Positions 8,052-15,647 of a stretch of 64,000 nt of DNA are shown piece by piece (positions within the stretch are counted from its first letter, which is position 1; each line of letters starts with the position of its first letter). The notes under the pieces are model-generated. The model was not told where the DNA came from. It made no database searches and saw only the letters and a list, made by a program, of their open reading frames with translations. Made by a program: the position numbers and the translations under genes. This DNA comes from UBA9160 sp035489755 (lineage in GTDB: Bacteria > Myxococcota_A > UBA9160), in contig DATGZK010000021.1 in assembly GCA_035489755.1 (NCBI GenBank), positions 1-64,000 on the forward strand, given 5' to 3'.

Positions 8052-8084
8052 TTGACAGAGCGTACGAAATGTTTTAAACGTTCG
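8052..8084 (+). promoter_or_regulatory. Promoter with operator-like dyad before the GbsR-like gene
   Basis: TTGACA at 8052-8057 and TAAACG at 8075-8080 with a 17-base spacer form a plausible sigma-70 promoter. An imperfect palindrome with ends CGAA (8065-8068) and TTCG (8081-8084) covers the -10, as expected for autorepression by the regulator starting at 8110. Confidence 0.5.
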
Positions 8085-8109
8085 CAACGATAGAAATGAA
8101 GGTCAGGGC

Positions 8110-8646
8110 ATGGATCGAACGACAGCGAGCTTCGTGGATGGGATCGGCGCTGCGGCTGCGACCTCGGGAATCCTCACCCAGCAGCAAGGGCGGATCTTCG
8201 CGCTCCTGTACCTGCAAGACAGCTCGCTGTCTCTCGAAGAGATCGCCGCGGAGCTCGAGCAGAGCAAGAGCAACGTCTCGCTCAACATCCGCGTGCTCGT
8301 CGAGTGGCACCTGGTCCGGCGCAGGCCCGTGGCAGGCTCGCGCAAGGATCACTACGAGGCGGCCAAGGACTTCTTTCGTGCGATGCAGGAGATCTTCGAG
8401 CGGCGCTTTCGCTGGACCGTCCGTCAAGTGGTCGCGGCGATCAAGGAGACGAAAGCCGCGGCACCGCGCGCCGGCCTATCGCGCGCCCGCGTCGCGTTCC
8501 TCAACGCCCGCCTCGATGCGCTGGCGGCTTTCTTCTCGCTCGTCGATGTAGGCATCGGGATGTTCGTCGAAGGAAAGGCCTTTCCTGCCGACCAGCTTCG
8601 CAACGTGATCCCGCTCGATTTGGCCGGACGAACGGCGCGGCGCTGA
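8110..8646 (+). CDS. GbsR/MarR-family transcriptional regulator, 178 aa
   Basis: A winged-helix domain covers residues ~15-75: TQQQGRIFALLYLQDSSLSL, EEIAAELEQSKSNVSLNIRV (recognition helix) and LVEWHLVRRRPVAGSRKDHY (wing). This arrangement, with KSNVS and GxRKDxY, is typical of the GbsR branch (osmoprotectant and efflux control). The C-terminal half is helical and probably dimerises or binds ligand. It is followed by an NTF2-like gene 31 bases later, and is divergent from the DUF2867 operon, with which it shares a 266-base control region. Confidence 0.85.
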   Translation: MDRTTASFVDGIGAAAATSGILTQQQGRIFALLYLQDSSLSLEEIAAELEQSKSNVSLNIRVLVEWHLVRRRPVAGSRKDHYEAAKDFFRAMQEIFERRFRWTVRQVVAAIKETKAAAPRAGLSRARVAFLNARLDALAAFFSLVDVGIGMFVEGKAFPADQLRNVIPLDLAGRTARR

Positions 8647-8677
8647 GGTCCCGCGCCGCACACAGGAGGAGAAGACG

Positions 8678-9136
8678 ATGAGCCCCGACGCGACCCTTCT
8701 ACAGAGATTCGTTGAGTACGCGCAGGCCTTCGAGAAGACCTACGTTGACGACGACTGGACACGTCTCGAGCCGTACTTCGCACCCGATGCGGTATACCGC
8801 GTGGTCGGCAGCACGTCGTGGGACTGCGAAGTGCGGGGCCGCGCACAGGTCCTCGCGGCGATACGCAAGTTCGTCAACGAGTTCGACCGCAAGTGCACAC
8901 GCACGGTGCGGCCGACGGGCGCGCCGCTCGTCGGCGCAGACAGCGTGCGCGTGCCGGGCGTCGCCACCTACACGCGCGGCGACTCGGACGAGCTCGCGCT
9001 GCACATCGAGATGATCGCGCAGTATCGCGACGGGCTGATCATCCGGCTAAGTGACGTCTTTCCCGCCGAGAACGAAGCGCGTGTGCGCGCCTGGATCGAG
9101 CGCTGGGCGCCGGATCTGCAGCCGTCGTACACGTGA
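8678..9136 (+). CDS. NTF2/SnoaL-like protein, 152 aa
   Basis: A cone-shaped alpha+beta fold is predicted from LLQRFVEYAQAFEKTYVDDD, WTRLEPYFAPDAVYRVVGS (helix then strand), RGRAQVLAAIRKFVNEFDRK and LHIEMIAQYRDGLIIRLSDV. These proteins act as hydrolases, isomerases, cyclases or binding proteins, so specificity is unknown. AGGAG precedes the ATG at 8678. Co-transcription with the GbsR-like regulator is likely from the 31-base gap. Confidence 0.8.
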   Translation: MSPDATLLQRFVEYAQAFEKTYVDDDWTRLEPYFAPDAVYRVVGSTSWDCEVRGRAQVLAAIRKFVNEFDRKCTRTVRPTGAPLVGADSVRVPGVATYTRGDSDELALHIEMIAQYRDGLIIRLSDVFPAENEARVRAWIERWAPDLQPSYT

Positions 9137-9185
9137 CGCTGCGCTATCTCGCGTCGCGGACGTAGACACTGCCGGGGCGGTCCGT

Positions 9186-9215
9186 GTGCTCAGCGCTGAG
9201 TCCTCCTGGCGCGCC
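9186..9215. repeat. Palindromic intergenic repeat, copy 3
   Basis: CTCAGCGCTGAG at 9189-9200 followed by TCCTCCTGGCGCGCC. The spacer continues with further AGCGCTTGG-containing units (near 9223, 9263 and 9315), so this convergent gap is built almost entirely of related short repeats. Confidence 0.6.
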
Positions 9216-9323
9216 GCGACTAAGCGCTTGGCCGCACGCGGGCCCACGTTGGCGCGGCGCTTAGCGCTTGGACAGCGATGCGCGTCGCGCTTGGCGCTCG
9301 GCGAGGCAGATTTGAGCGCTTGG

Positions 9324-9349
9324 CTCCTGCGGGAGCTGGCCGGCGAGGC
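9324..9349. repeat. 26-bp direct repeat, copy A
   Basis: Identical over 26 bases to 12057-12082. It begins with a small hairpin (CTCC-TGCG-GGAG) and is preceded by TTTGAGCGCTTGG, which is related to the palindromic repeat family. Confidence 0.55.
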
Positions 9350-9383
9350 GCTCGAGGATTTGTTTGGCCTGGTAGCCCTCGGG

Positions 9384-10151
9384 TTACAAGAAAACTGTCT
9401 GCCCATCAGACGCGCACTCGAACTCGACTTCGTTGAGCCTGCGCAGCACGTCCTCGGTCATGTGTGTCAGAAGTAGACGGCGGCATTCGAGCTGGGCGCG
9501 CCGATCGACGATCGTGCGGTAATCGAGGTGATACCTGATCTTCTTCTCAAAAGTGTATGCCTCGCAGACAAAGAGATCCGCGCCGCGCGCGACCTCCACC
9601 AAGCTTTCGGTCCACTCGGTGTCGCCCGAGTAGGCGAGGATCTTACCGCTGTACTCGACGCGCAGAGCGTAGGGAGGCGCGCCGCTAGCGTGCTGAACGA
9701 GGAACGGCGTCACGGTGGCGGCGCCCACTCCAGCGGCAAGGCGGTCCTGGAGCTCGATGAACTCCACTTCAAAACGTCGCTTAACGGCCGAGGAGCCGGG
9801 GAAAAGTACCTCCATCGCCGCTTCCACACGCGTGCGAACTCCAGGGGGGCCAGCGACCACGAGTGGCTCCGTTCTGCGGCCGAACTGCGCGTCGAGGATC
9901 AGGAATGGTATGCCACCAAAGTGATCGCCGTGTAGGTGGCTCAGCACGACGCAGCCGATTTCCCTCGGACTCACGCCCGCTCGCTTCATCGCGATCAGCG
10001 ATGAAGCACCGCAATCGATGAGGAACAGTCGTCCCGCACCGCGGAGCAAAAGGCACGTTTGGAAGCGTCCGCCGCTGCCGAACGCATCCCCAGAGCCGAG
10101 GAACTGGACGCACACTCCGGTCGCAATAGCATCACCGTCCGGAAAGGTCAT
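9384..10151 (-). CDS. MBL-fold metallohydrolase (RNase Z-like), 255 aa
   Basis: Metallo-beta-lactamase fold with the diagnostic SHLHGDHFGG (HxHxDH) at about residues 78-87, an early FLGSGDAFGSGGRFQT strand-loop as in RNase Z/arylsulfatase-type enzymes, AYSGDTEWT (Asp ligand) near residue 175 and LLLTHMTEDV (His ligand) near residue 230. At 255 aa without an exosite arm it is shorter than canonical tRNase Z. I therefore predict a hydrolase of the RNase Z-like/AtsA branch rather than the essential tRNA enzyme. It is the third gene of a leftward group with the TetR regulator and methyltransferase. Confidence 0.85.
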   Translation of the reverse strand: MTFPDGDAIATGVCVQFLGSGDAFGSGGRFQTCLLLRGAGRLFLIDCGASSLIAMKRAGVSPREIGCVVLSHLHGDHFGGIPFLILDAQFGRRTEPLVVAGPPGVRTRVEAAMEVLFPGSSAVKRRFEVEFIELQDRLAAGVGAATVTPFLVQHASGAPPYALRVEYSGKILAYSGDTEWTESLVEVARGADLFVCEAYTFEKKIRYHLDYRTIVDRRAQLECRRLLLTHMTEDVLRRLNEVEFECASDGQTVFL

Positions 10152-10231
10152 TCGTACTCCGCGCTCGAGAGCTCGGCGAGGTGAGACCGGGTCCCCCGGC
10201 GTATCTCGCGGGCTTCTGGTCGACGATCGTC

Positions 10232-10909
10232 TCAGTAACCACGACGCCCCGACCTCCTATTGCCGGAACCGGACCGCGCCGGCTGAGGCTGGGTCTGCGC
10301 CCCGTCCTGCGATGACAGCAAGACCTCGAGCGTCGCCTCGATCGCCTTAAGAAAGGGTTCCACGCGCACCTTGGGGTCCCACGCCTGTTGGAGGACGAAC
10401 CCCTGGAAAAGCGCGATCGCCATTCGCGCGGCGGCGTCTGGATCGAGATGCGCGGACATCTGCCCTCGAGCCTGAGCTCGGCGAACGATGTCGGCGAGCA
10501 GCGCCCGCGGCTGGTCCACACCTCGGCGGACGATCGACAGGATCGCGGGTCTGCGCAGAGCCTCGGCCCACATCTGGATACCGATGCGCCGGTGGTCGCG
10601 CTCCGCGGGGTCGCGAAGAGAGAGAAAGACATCACGGGCGAGGCGGCGCAGTGCCGCCCCAGTGTCGCCGCGGCCGCGTGCAGCAGCGATGAGCTTCGCC
10701 TCTCGAGCGTGTCGTTCCGCCGCAATCGCGTCGATGATCTCGTCCTTGCTGGCAAAGTAGCGGTAGATGGCTCCAGGGCTCAGCCGGGCCTGCCGGACGA
10801 TGTCCTGCATCGTCGCGCGATGGAAGCCTTCGCGTGCGAAGCATTCGCCAGCTGCGGCGAGAATCTGGCCGCGCCTGGCTTTGAGGTGTGATTCGCTGAC
10901 CTTCGGCAT
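10232..10909 (-). CDS. TetR/AcrR-family regulator, 225 aa
   Basis: The N-terminal HTH is canonical: RRGQILAAAGECFAREGFHR, ATMQDIVRQARLSPGAIYRY, FASKDEIIDAIAAERHA. The C-terminal ligand domain has LRRPAILSIVRRGVDQPR and a TetR_C-like helix bundle, with a basic tail after residue 205. Eighteen bases separate it from the methyltransferase stop, so the two are probably co-transcribed. The AACGA..TCGTT palindrome upstream of the methyltransferase (11884-11897) is the obvious candidate operator. Confidence 0.88.
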   Translation of the reverse strand: MPKVSESHLKARRGQILAAAGECFAREGFHRATMQDIVRQARLSPGAIYRYFASKDEIIDAIAAERHAREAKLIAAARGRGDTGAALRRLARDVFLSLRDPAERDHRRIGIQMWAEALRRPAILSIVRRGVDQPRALLADIVRRAQARGQMSAHLDPDAAARMAIALFQGFVLQQAWDPKVRVEPFLKAIEATLEVLLSSQDGAQTQPQPARSGSGNRRSGRRGY

Positions 10910-10927
10910 CTCGCTATTCCCTGTCGC

Positions 10928-11860
10928 TCACGGTTGCGCGCCGGCTCCGGTCGCTCCAGCAGAAGCCGAGCCGATCGCCCGCACCTCGGCCATCGCCGCA
11001 CGGTAGAACTCGTAGCCGGCCATGCGACGGGCGGCCGGACCCATGTAGTGCGCACGGTAGTCCGAGGCCCCGAGATCCCAGACAAGCTCGAGACCGCGCT
11101 CCTCGAGGTACGCAGACAGCTCGGCGGGCTCGAGCCCGAAGGTCCATGGTTCCCCCGATCGTTTGAGAGTCGCGAACAAGTGCTTCGTCCCGGCGAAGAC
11201 TTTGGAGCCGTCAAGAAGACCGCGATGGACATACGTGAAGAGGATTCGACTCCCCGGCACCCCCGTTGCTGCAACGAACTGCAGCGTGGAATCCACTGCG
11301 CCGGGCGTGAGGTAGTTGGTGACGCCTTCCCACAGGAAGAACGAGCGAGAACGTGGCTCGAAGCCGGCACCTTCCAGTGCATGCGCGAGATCTTCACCAT
11401 CGAGATCGACGGCGACGAATGCGACGTGACGCGGGAGCGCACCGAGGAGCGCGTCGAGCCGCTCCTTCTTCATCGCAAGCGTGGCGGGATGGTCGACCTC
11501 GAACACGCGGGTGCTCGCCAAGCCGGGCAGCCGGTAGGCGCGGCTATCGAAGCCTGCGCCCAAGATCACGAACTGCTGGAAGCCGTCCCTAAGTGCATCT
11601 TTCATGGCATCGTCGATCAAGCGCGTGCGTGCCACCCCGGAGGTCCGCGCGCCCGGCCATCTGTGATCGATCACCCGTTCAACGGCTGCGCCGAGCAAGG
11701 GGAGACGGAAGAGGTCGGCGACGACGCCCAGCGAACCTCCGAGGAAGCCGCGTGCCAGTTGATCGACGAACAGCCGCGTCCCAGCCGGTCGGCGGGATGT
11801 CTCGATCGCACGGAAGAGCGCCATGAACTCCGCCGTACGGCTCGCGCTCTTTCGCGTCAC
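10928..11860 (-). CDS. TIGR00027/LCM-type SAM-dependent methyltransferase, 310 aa
   Basis: Matches the class I methyltransferase family related to leucine carboxyl methyltransferases. It begins SRTAEFMALFRAIET, the SAM loop reads FVILGAGFDSRAYRLPG (GAGxDxRxYR), the acidic loop is VFEVDHPATLAMKKERL, then AVDLDGEDLAHALEGAGF and LWEGVTNYLTPGAVDSTL. The C-terminus has the GYEFYRAAM block. Start is GTG at 11860. The substrate is unknown; homologues are common in secondary-metabolite and mycobacterial genomes. First gene of the methyltransferase-TetR(-MBL) unit. Confidence 0.88.
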   Translation of the reverse strand: MTRKSASRTAEFMALFRAIETSRRPAGTRLFVDQLARGFLGGSLGVVADLFRLPLLGAAVERVIDHRWPGARTSGVARTRLIDDAMKDALRDGFQQFVILGAGFDSRAYRLPGLASTRVFEVDHPATLAMKKERLDALLGALPRHVAFVAVDLDGEDLAHALEGAGFEPRSRSFFLWEGVTNYLTPGAVDSTLQFVAATGVPGSRILFTYVHRGLLDGSKVFAGTKHLFATLKRSGEPWTFGLEPAELSAYLEERGLELVWDLGASDYRAHYMGPAARRMAGYEFYRAAMAEVRAIGSASAGATGAGAQP

Positions 11861-11883
11861 CGACCGACCGCATGCGCTTGAAA

Positions 11884-11897
11884 AACGAGCATTCGTT
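11884..11897 (-). promoter_or_regulatory. TetR-type operator palindrome
   Basis: AACGAGCATTCGTT has 5-bp inverted half-sites (AACGA/TCGTT) around a 4-base centre, 24 bases upstream of the methyltransferase start and next to a TTTATAAA element (11899-11906) that could be its -10. Likely target of the TetR regulator encoded in the same unit. Confidence 0.5.
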
Positions 11898-12056
11898 CTT
11901 TATAAACTATTTTCGGTGAGTCGCAAGACTGGACGCGCGGCCCCTCCGAATGGCGCTATGCGCTCAGCGATCGGCGCTTCGCTCCACTCGGTGACGTCCC
12001 AGCCGCCGCTGCTGAGTGCCTGCGCCGACCGCGGAGAGCTAAGCCTCACCGCCTAT

Positions 12057-12082
12057 CTCCTGCGGGAGCTGGCCGGCGAGGC
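12057..12082. repeat. 26-bp direct repeat, copy B
   Basis: Identical over 26 bases to 9324-9349. Here the TGAGCGCTTGG unit follows the repeat instead of preceding it. Confidence 0.55.
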
Positions 12083-12252
12083 CTTCGCGCTGAGCGCTTG
12101 GTGCCGCGCACACAACTCTCGCTGGCTCCAGGACCTGACGCTGACGCGGCAAAGTCACGCTGTGCAGCAAGACCGCCCCGACCGTCATTAACGGACCCGC
12201 TAACTCACGCTTCCGTGCCGACGCAGCGGCGCCGCCTTGTTCGAGCAGTCGT

Positions 12253-12364
12253 CGCCCCCTTCGAGAAACGACCGATTGTCGCTGGGCGAAGGTTGCAGTG
12301 CGCGACCTTTGCCGCGACGCGGAGTTGGCCGCGGGATGGCTGGGGCGTTTCTCGAAAGGGTGCG
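12253..12364. repeat. 112-bp inverted-repeat element
   Basis: Arms at 12253-12270 and 12346-12364 are reverse complements except for one mismatch and one indel; the shared core is TTCGAGAAACG. A nested short stem (AAGGT/ACCTT, about 12290-12309) lies inside. Could be a MITE-like insertion or a structured RNA. Confidence 0.5.
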
Positions 12365-12531
12365 CGGGTGAGGCCGGCGGAGAGCGAGAAGCGAGAGGTG
12401 CTTCTTCCCCGTAAGCATCCACTCTCACGACGCCGGGGCTCAGCGCTCTCAACGCCGGCAAGACGGAGTAGTCGGAACGTGGCCGGCGCGCCGGTCGCAG
12501 CCCGAGCCGCGCGGCCCGCGTGAAGCGCGGA

Positions 12532-12828
12532 CTATCGGTGAACGCGGCCGCGGGGCGTCTTTCCGCGCGCCTTTCGATCGGGACCGGACGTTCGGTCTGC
12601 CGCTGCTCGCCTCGTTTCCTTTGGCTCCCAGTTACTCAGGTCGAGGTCGTTGCAAGAACGCATGGATACTGGAATGAACTCCGACAAGTCTACGATGGGG
12701 CTCGAGATGGTCTCCCCGCAGCCCTCGGGACAAAGGAACTGCGGATGTTTAAGCAGCCACCTGACTTGCTGGTATCCACGGTGGCCACAGTAAGGGCACC
12801 AAATCTCGTACTGCAGGTAATCGAGCAT
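12532..12828 (-). CDS. Small zinc-ribbon-like hypothetical protein, 98 aa
   Basis: Starts MLDYLQYEIWCPYCGHRGYQ and continues WLLKHPQFLCPEGCGETISS, giving a CPYC...CPEGC pair of knuckles that could hold one Zn. The last ~35 residues are basic and Ser/Arg-rich and may be unreliable. No recognised family. It sits alone in the gene-poor region, facing away from the phosphatase gene. Confidence 0.5.
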   Translation of the reverse strand: MLDYLQYEIWCPYCGHRGYQQVRWLLKHPQFLCPEGCGETISSPIVDLSEFIPVSMRSCNDLDLSNWEPKETRRAAADRTSGPDRKARGKTPRGRVHR

Positions 12829-13206
12829 GGCGGCTCTGCCCAAGCGTGTCGAAGTGATGGGGAAGCGCGAACCGACGTGGGGGGCGGGAAGATCGAGGGC
12901 CGCCGCGGTTGTTCGTGTGTGGTTGGGCGGGGCGCCATCGTCCCGCCCTCACACGCCGGAGCACAGAGTATCCCACGGATTGCCGAGCGCTTGGGATCTT
13001 TCCGCGCGGTCAGGCGGCGCAACGGAGCCCGAGGCGCTTTGTCCCACGTGCCACCGTTGCCGCAGCAGATCCGAGAGTCTCTCTTGAGACTGGGTGCCGA
13101 ATTGCTTCAATGATTCCGACGCCGACTAGATTTACGGGAACGACAGGAGGCAGAGCGCGCTTCGTTCCCTCCGGGCGCGGAGGTCCAGCCCGCAGCCGCA
13201 CGCCTC
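12829..13206. other. Intergenic region without a recognised gene
   Basis: 378 bases; open frames are short and Arg-rich. No RNA gene, terminator with U-tract or repeat was recognised. Confidence 0.4.
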
Positions 13207-13884
13207 CTAGACCTGGAAAAGCGTCTCGTCCGGCAGCCGGATTGCCGTGAGTCGCCCCCCATACACCGCGCCGGTGTCGATGCCCACGCTAAATGGGGGA
13301 TTCCAGCGCACGCTGAAGTCGGGCTGCGGCGTGTGACCGTAGATGATCGTCACGCCGAGCCGGTGAGGCAGCTCGCCCGTTGAGCGGTTCCACAAGAGAT
13401 CCTCTGGACGGGCGCGGCGCAGGGCGTAGGCGAGGTCGTTCTGCACCAGCTGCTCGCGACCCAGCCCGGCATGCACGAACAAATAGTCGCCTTCCACATG
13501 ATGCAGCTCAAGGCCGCGAAAGAACTCCGCGTGGGGGGGCGGGAGTTTAAAGTCCCTCGGGTCGGGACGGGCCGCCCCGAAGTAGCCGTAGCTCGCGAGG
13601 GTCCTCGCGCCGCCGTTTGCGAGGAACGCGTCGCCACCGAAATACGCGGGGCCCTCCCAGCCCAGAAAGTCGAGCAGCATCGACTCGTGGTTGCCCAAGA
13701 GGAAAACGCAGGGGCGCTCCTTCCGGAGTGCGAGCAGGCGCTCCACCACGCCATACGCGTCGGGTCCACGATCGACGTAGTCGCCGAGGAACACCAGACG
13801 ATCCTCCGGCCGGAGGGGGAGCAGCTGGAGCAGCTCGTCGAGCATTTCCCGCTCGCCATGGATATCGCCAACCGCGTAGAGCAT
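13207..13884 (-). CDS. PPP-family metallophosphoesterase (serine/threonine phosphatase-like), 225 aa
   Basis: All PPP signature blocks are in order: GDIHGE (residue ~7), GDYVDRGPD (~33), LGNHES (~62), a late FVHAGL (~138) and YGHTPQ (~185). These provide the dinuclear metal site ligands of the PrpE/ApaH/PP1-like bacterial phosphatases. The size fits the protein-phosphatase or ApaH-like branch; sequence alone does not distinguish phosphoprotein from diadenosine tetraphosphate as substrate. Last gene of the leftward rlmN run, separated from rlmN by 39 bases. Confidence 0.88.
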   Translation of the reverse strand: MLYAVGDIHGEREMLDELLQLLPLRPEDRLVFLGDYVDRGPDAYGVVERLLALRKERPCVFLLGNHESMLLDFLGWEGPAYFGGDAFLANGGARTLASYGYFGAARPDPRDFKLPPPHAEFFRGLELHHVEGDYLFVHAGLGREQLVQNDLAYALRRARPEDLLWNRSTGELPHRLGVTIIYGHTPQPDFSVRWNPPFSVGIDTGAVYGGRLTAIRLPDETLFQV

Positions 13885-13923
13885 GGCGCGCGGACTCCCT
13901 CAGCCTCTTGTCGGCCCGGGCTG

Positions 13924-14994
13924 CTAGGGCCTTGAACACTCCGCCGCAACCTCTACGGCCTCGCGCGCGGCGAGCTGACCGCAGGCCGCGTCGATATCGG
14001 CGCCACGGCTGCGCCGCAGCGTGACGGTGAGGCCGGCCCGGGCGAGTTCGCCAAGGAAGCGGCTTGCCACCTCGGGCTCCGGAGGCCGGTAAGGCGCGTC
14101 GGGATGGGGGTTCATCGGAATCACGTTCACCTTCGAGGGCAGGCCCTGCAGGAGCCGGACGAGACGGCATGCGTCGTCGAGCGTGTCGTTCACGCCCCGC
14201 ATGAGGGTGTACTCGAAGAAGACCGGCCGGCGGGGCGTCACTTGCTCAAGCGAGCGCAGCTCCGCCATGAGCTCGCCAAGAGGGAAGCGCCGGTTGAGCG
14301 GCACGAGCACATCGCGCACCTCATCGGTGGTGGCGTGGAGAGAGACCGCGAGGTTCACGGGAGCGCCCTCCAGCAGCCCCCGAAGACGCGGAACCACGCC
14401 CGCGGTTGACACCGTAATGCGTCTTCCCGCGAAGCTGAATCCTTTCGGGTGCATGAGGATCCGCACCGCCCGGAGCACGGCGGGAAGATTGAGCAGCGGC
14501 TCCCCCATCCCCATGAAGACCACGTTGGTGATGCGGCGGCCGGGGTCCAGCACGGCGCGCATCCGCACGAGCTGGTCGACGATCTCCGCGGTGGAGAGAT
14601 TGCGCTCGAACCCAAGTGCGCCAGTCGCGCAGAACGAGCAGGCAAGGGGACAGCCGACCTGCGTGGAGATGCAGAGCGTGGTGCGGTCGTCCTCGGGGAT
14701 TGCGACCGCCTCGACGATCGCCCCGTCCGCGGCGCGCAGCCGGCCCTTCAGCGTGCCATCGGTCGAGCGCTGGAGCTGTTCGAGCTCGAGAGCGCGCGTG
14801 CGCCATTCGCTGGCGAGGCGCAAGCGCAGGTCCTCGCCGAGATCCGTCATGGCATGGGGGTCGTCGACGCCGCGTCCATAGAGCCACTGGTGCACCTGCA
14901 GCGCGCGATAGGGCGCGACCCCCGCACGTTCAAAGCGAACGCGCAGCTCCTCGAGCGGATAGTCCTTGAGGTGGGGCCGGAGGTCGCAGCTCAC
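13924..14994 (-). CDS. rlmN: 23S rRNA/tRNA adenine C2-methyltransferase RlmN
   Basis: Radical-SAM enzyme that methylates A2503 of 23S rRNA (and A37 of some tRNAs). The radical-SAM cluster motif is CPLACSFC (CxxxCxxC) after STQVG, followed by GMGEPLLN, the SAM-binding STAGVVPRLR and AVSLHATTDEVRD. The second catalytic Cys is near the end (DIDAACGQLA). An N-terminal RlmN accessory helical domain (YRALQVHQWLYGRGV) is present. I choose the GTG at 14994 because it overlaps the trmB stop (GTGA); upstream in-frame codons lie inside trmB. 356 aa, normal for the family. Confidence 0.95.
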   Translation of the reverse strand: MSCDLRPHLKDYPLEELRVRFERAGVAPYRALQVHQWLYGRGVDDPHAMTDLGEDLRLRLASEWRTRALELEQLQRSTDGTLKGRLRAADGAIVEAVAIPEDDRTTLCISTQVGCPLACSFCATGALGFERNLSTAEIVDQLVRMRAVLDPGRRITNVVFMGMGEPLLNLPAVLRAVRILMHPKGFSFAGRRITVSTAGVVPRLRGLLEGAPVNLAVSLHATTDEVRDVLVPLNRRFPLGELMAELRSLEQVTPRRPVFFEYTLMRGVNDTLDDACRLVRLLQGLPSKVNVIPMNPHPDAPYRPPEPEVASRFLGELARAGLTVTLRRSRGADIDAACGQLAAREAVEVAAECSRP

Positions 14995-15647
14995 GGCGCA
15001 AGGGTGCGTGAAGTCCGGCGGTAGGTCCAGAAGTGGAGCGGCCGGCCCTCCGCGCGCCACTCGAGCTCATACGCCGTCGGCGTGCGGCCCGCGATATCGC
15101 CCAGGAAGCGCTCGGGCGCGAGGGCGTTCTCGAGCAGCGGCTCCCCCGAGAGCGCAGCGTCGATCTCCTCGGCATAGGCCCGGTCGTCGGTCGCGACTTC
15201 GAGGCGGCCGCCCGGCGCGAGCCGGCGCGCAAGAGCGCTCACGAAGGAGGGCCGTACGAGCCGGCGGCGCGCGTGGCGCTTTTTCGGCCAGGGATCCGGA
15301 AAATTGATCCAAAAGACGGAAACCGACCCCATGGGCAGCAGCTCTTCGACGAGGAGCTCACCCCGCGCCTCGAGCAGACGCACGTTGCGCAGCGGCGTGC
15401 GCGCCAGGCGGCGCGCCACCTTGAGCACCCGTTTGAACGAGTACTCGACCCCGACATGCGCCACTTGGGGTGCGCGCGCGGCCAGCTCCAACAAGAACTC
15501 GCCGCGCCCGAATCCGATCTCCACCACGAGGGGGGGCGCTGGGTCCACGTCGCGCGCAAAAATCTCGCTCCAGCCCTTTGCGCGCACGTCTTCCTCGCAC
15601 ACACGCCAATCCGGGCCCGGCATATCGAAGCGCAGGCCACGGCTCAT
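14991..15647 (-). CDS. trmB: tRNA (guanine-N7)-methyltransferase TrmB
   Basis: Forms m7G46 in tRNA variable loops. The Rossmann SAM site is VVEIGFGRGEFLLELA; the family hallmark NFPDPWPKKRHARRRL follows at about residues 115-130, then APGGRLEVATDD and a C-terminal TAYELEWRAEGRP. 218 aa, typical. The ATG at 15647 overlaps the sppA stop by four bases and the gene's own stop overlaps rlmN, so sppA-trmB-rlmN are translationally coupled. Confidence 0.95.
   Translation of the reverse strand: MSRGLRFDMPGPDWRVCEEDVRAKGWSEIFARDVDPAPPLVVEIGFGRGEFLLELAARAPQVAHVGVEYSFKRVLKVARRLARTPLRNVRLLEARGELLVEELLPMGSVSVFWINFPDPWPKKRHARRRLVRPSFVSALARRLAPGGRLEVATDDRAYAEEIDAALSGEPLLENALAPERFLGDIAGRTPTAYELEWRAEGRPLHFWTYRRTSRTLAP

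Larger units (their letters stand above)
11861..12531. other. Gene-free region with repeats
   Basis: 671 bases without an intact gene. It holds the operator palindrome, scattered AGCGCT-containing units, the second copy of the 26-bp repeat and a large inverted repeat, each listed separately. Open frames are Arg/Ser/Ala-rich in all phases. Confidence 0.5.

Noticed and set aside
5801..9215. attC-type cassette array from the repeated palindromes
   Set aside because: The palindrome CTCAGCGCTGAG has no RYYYAAC/GTTRRRY cores and neighbouring genes point in both directions.
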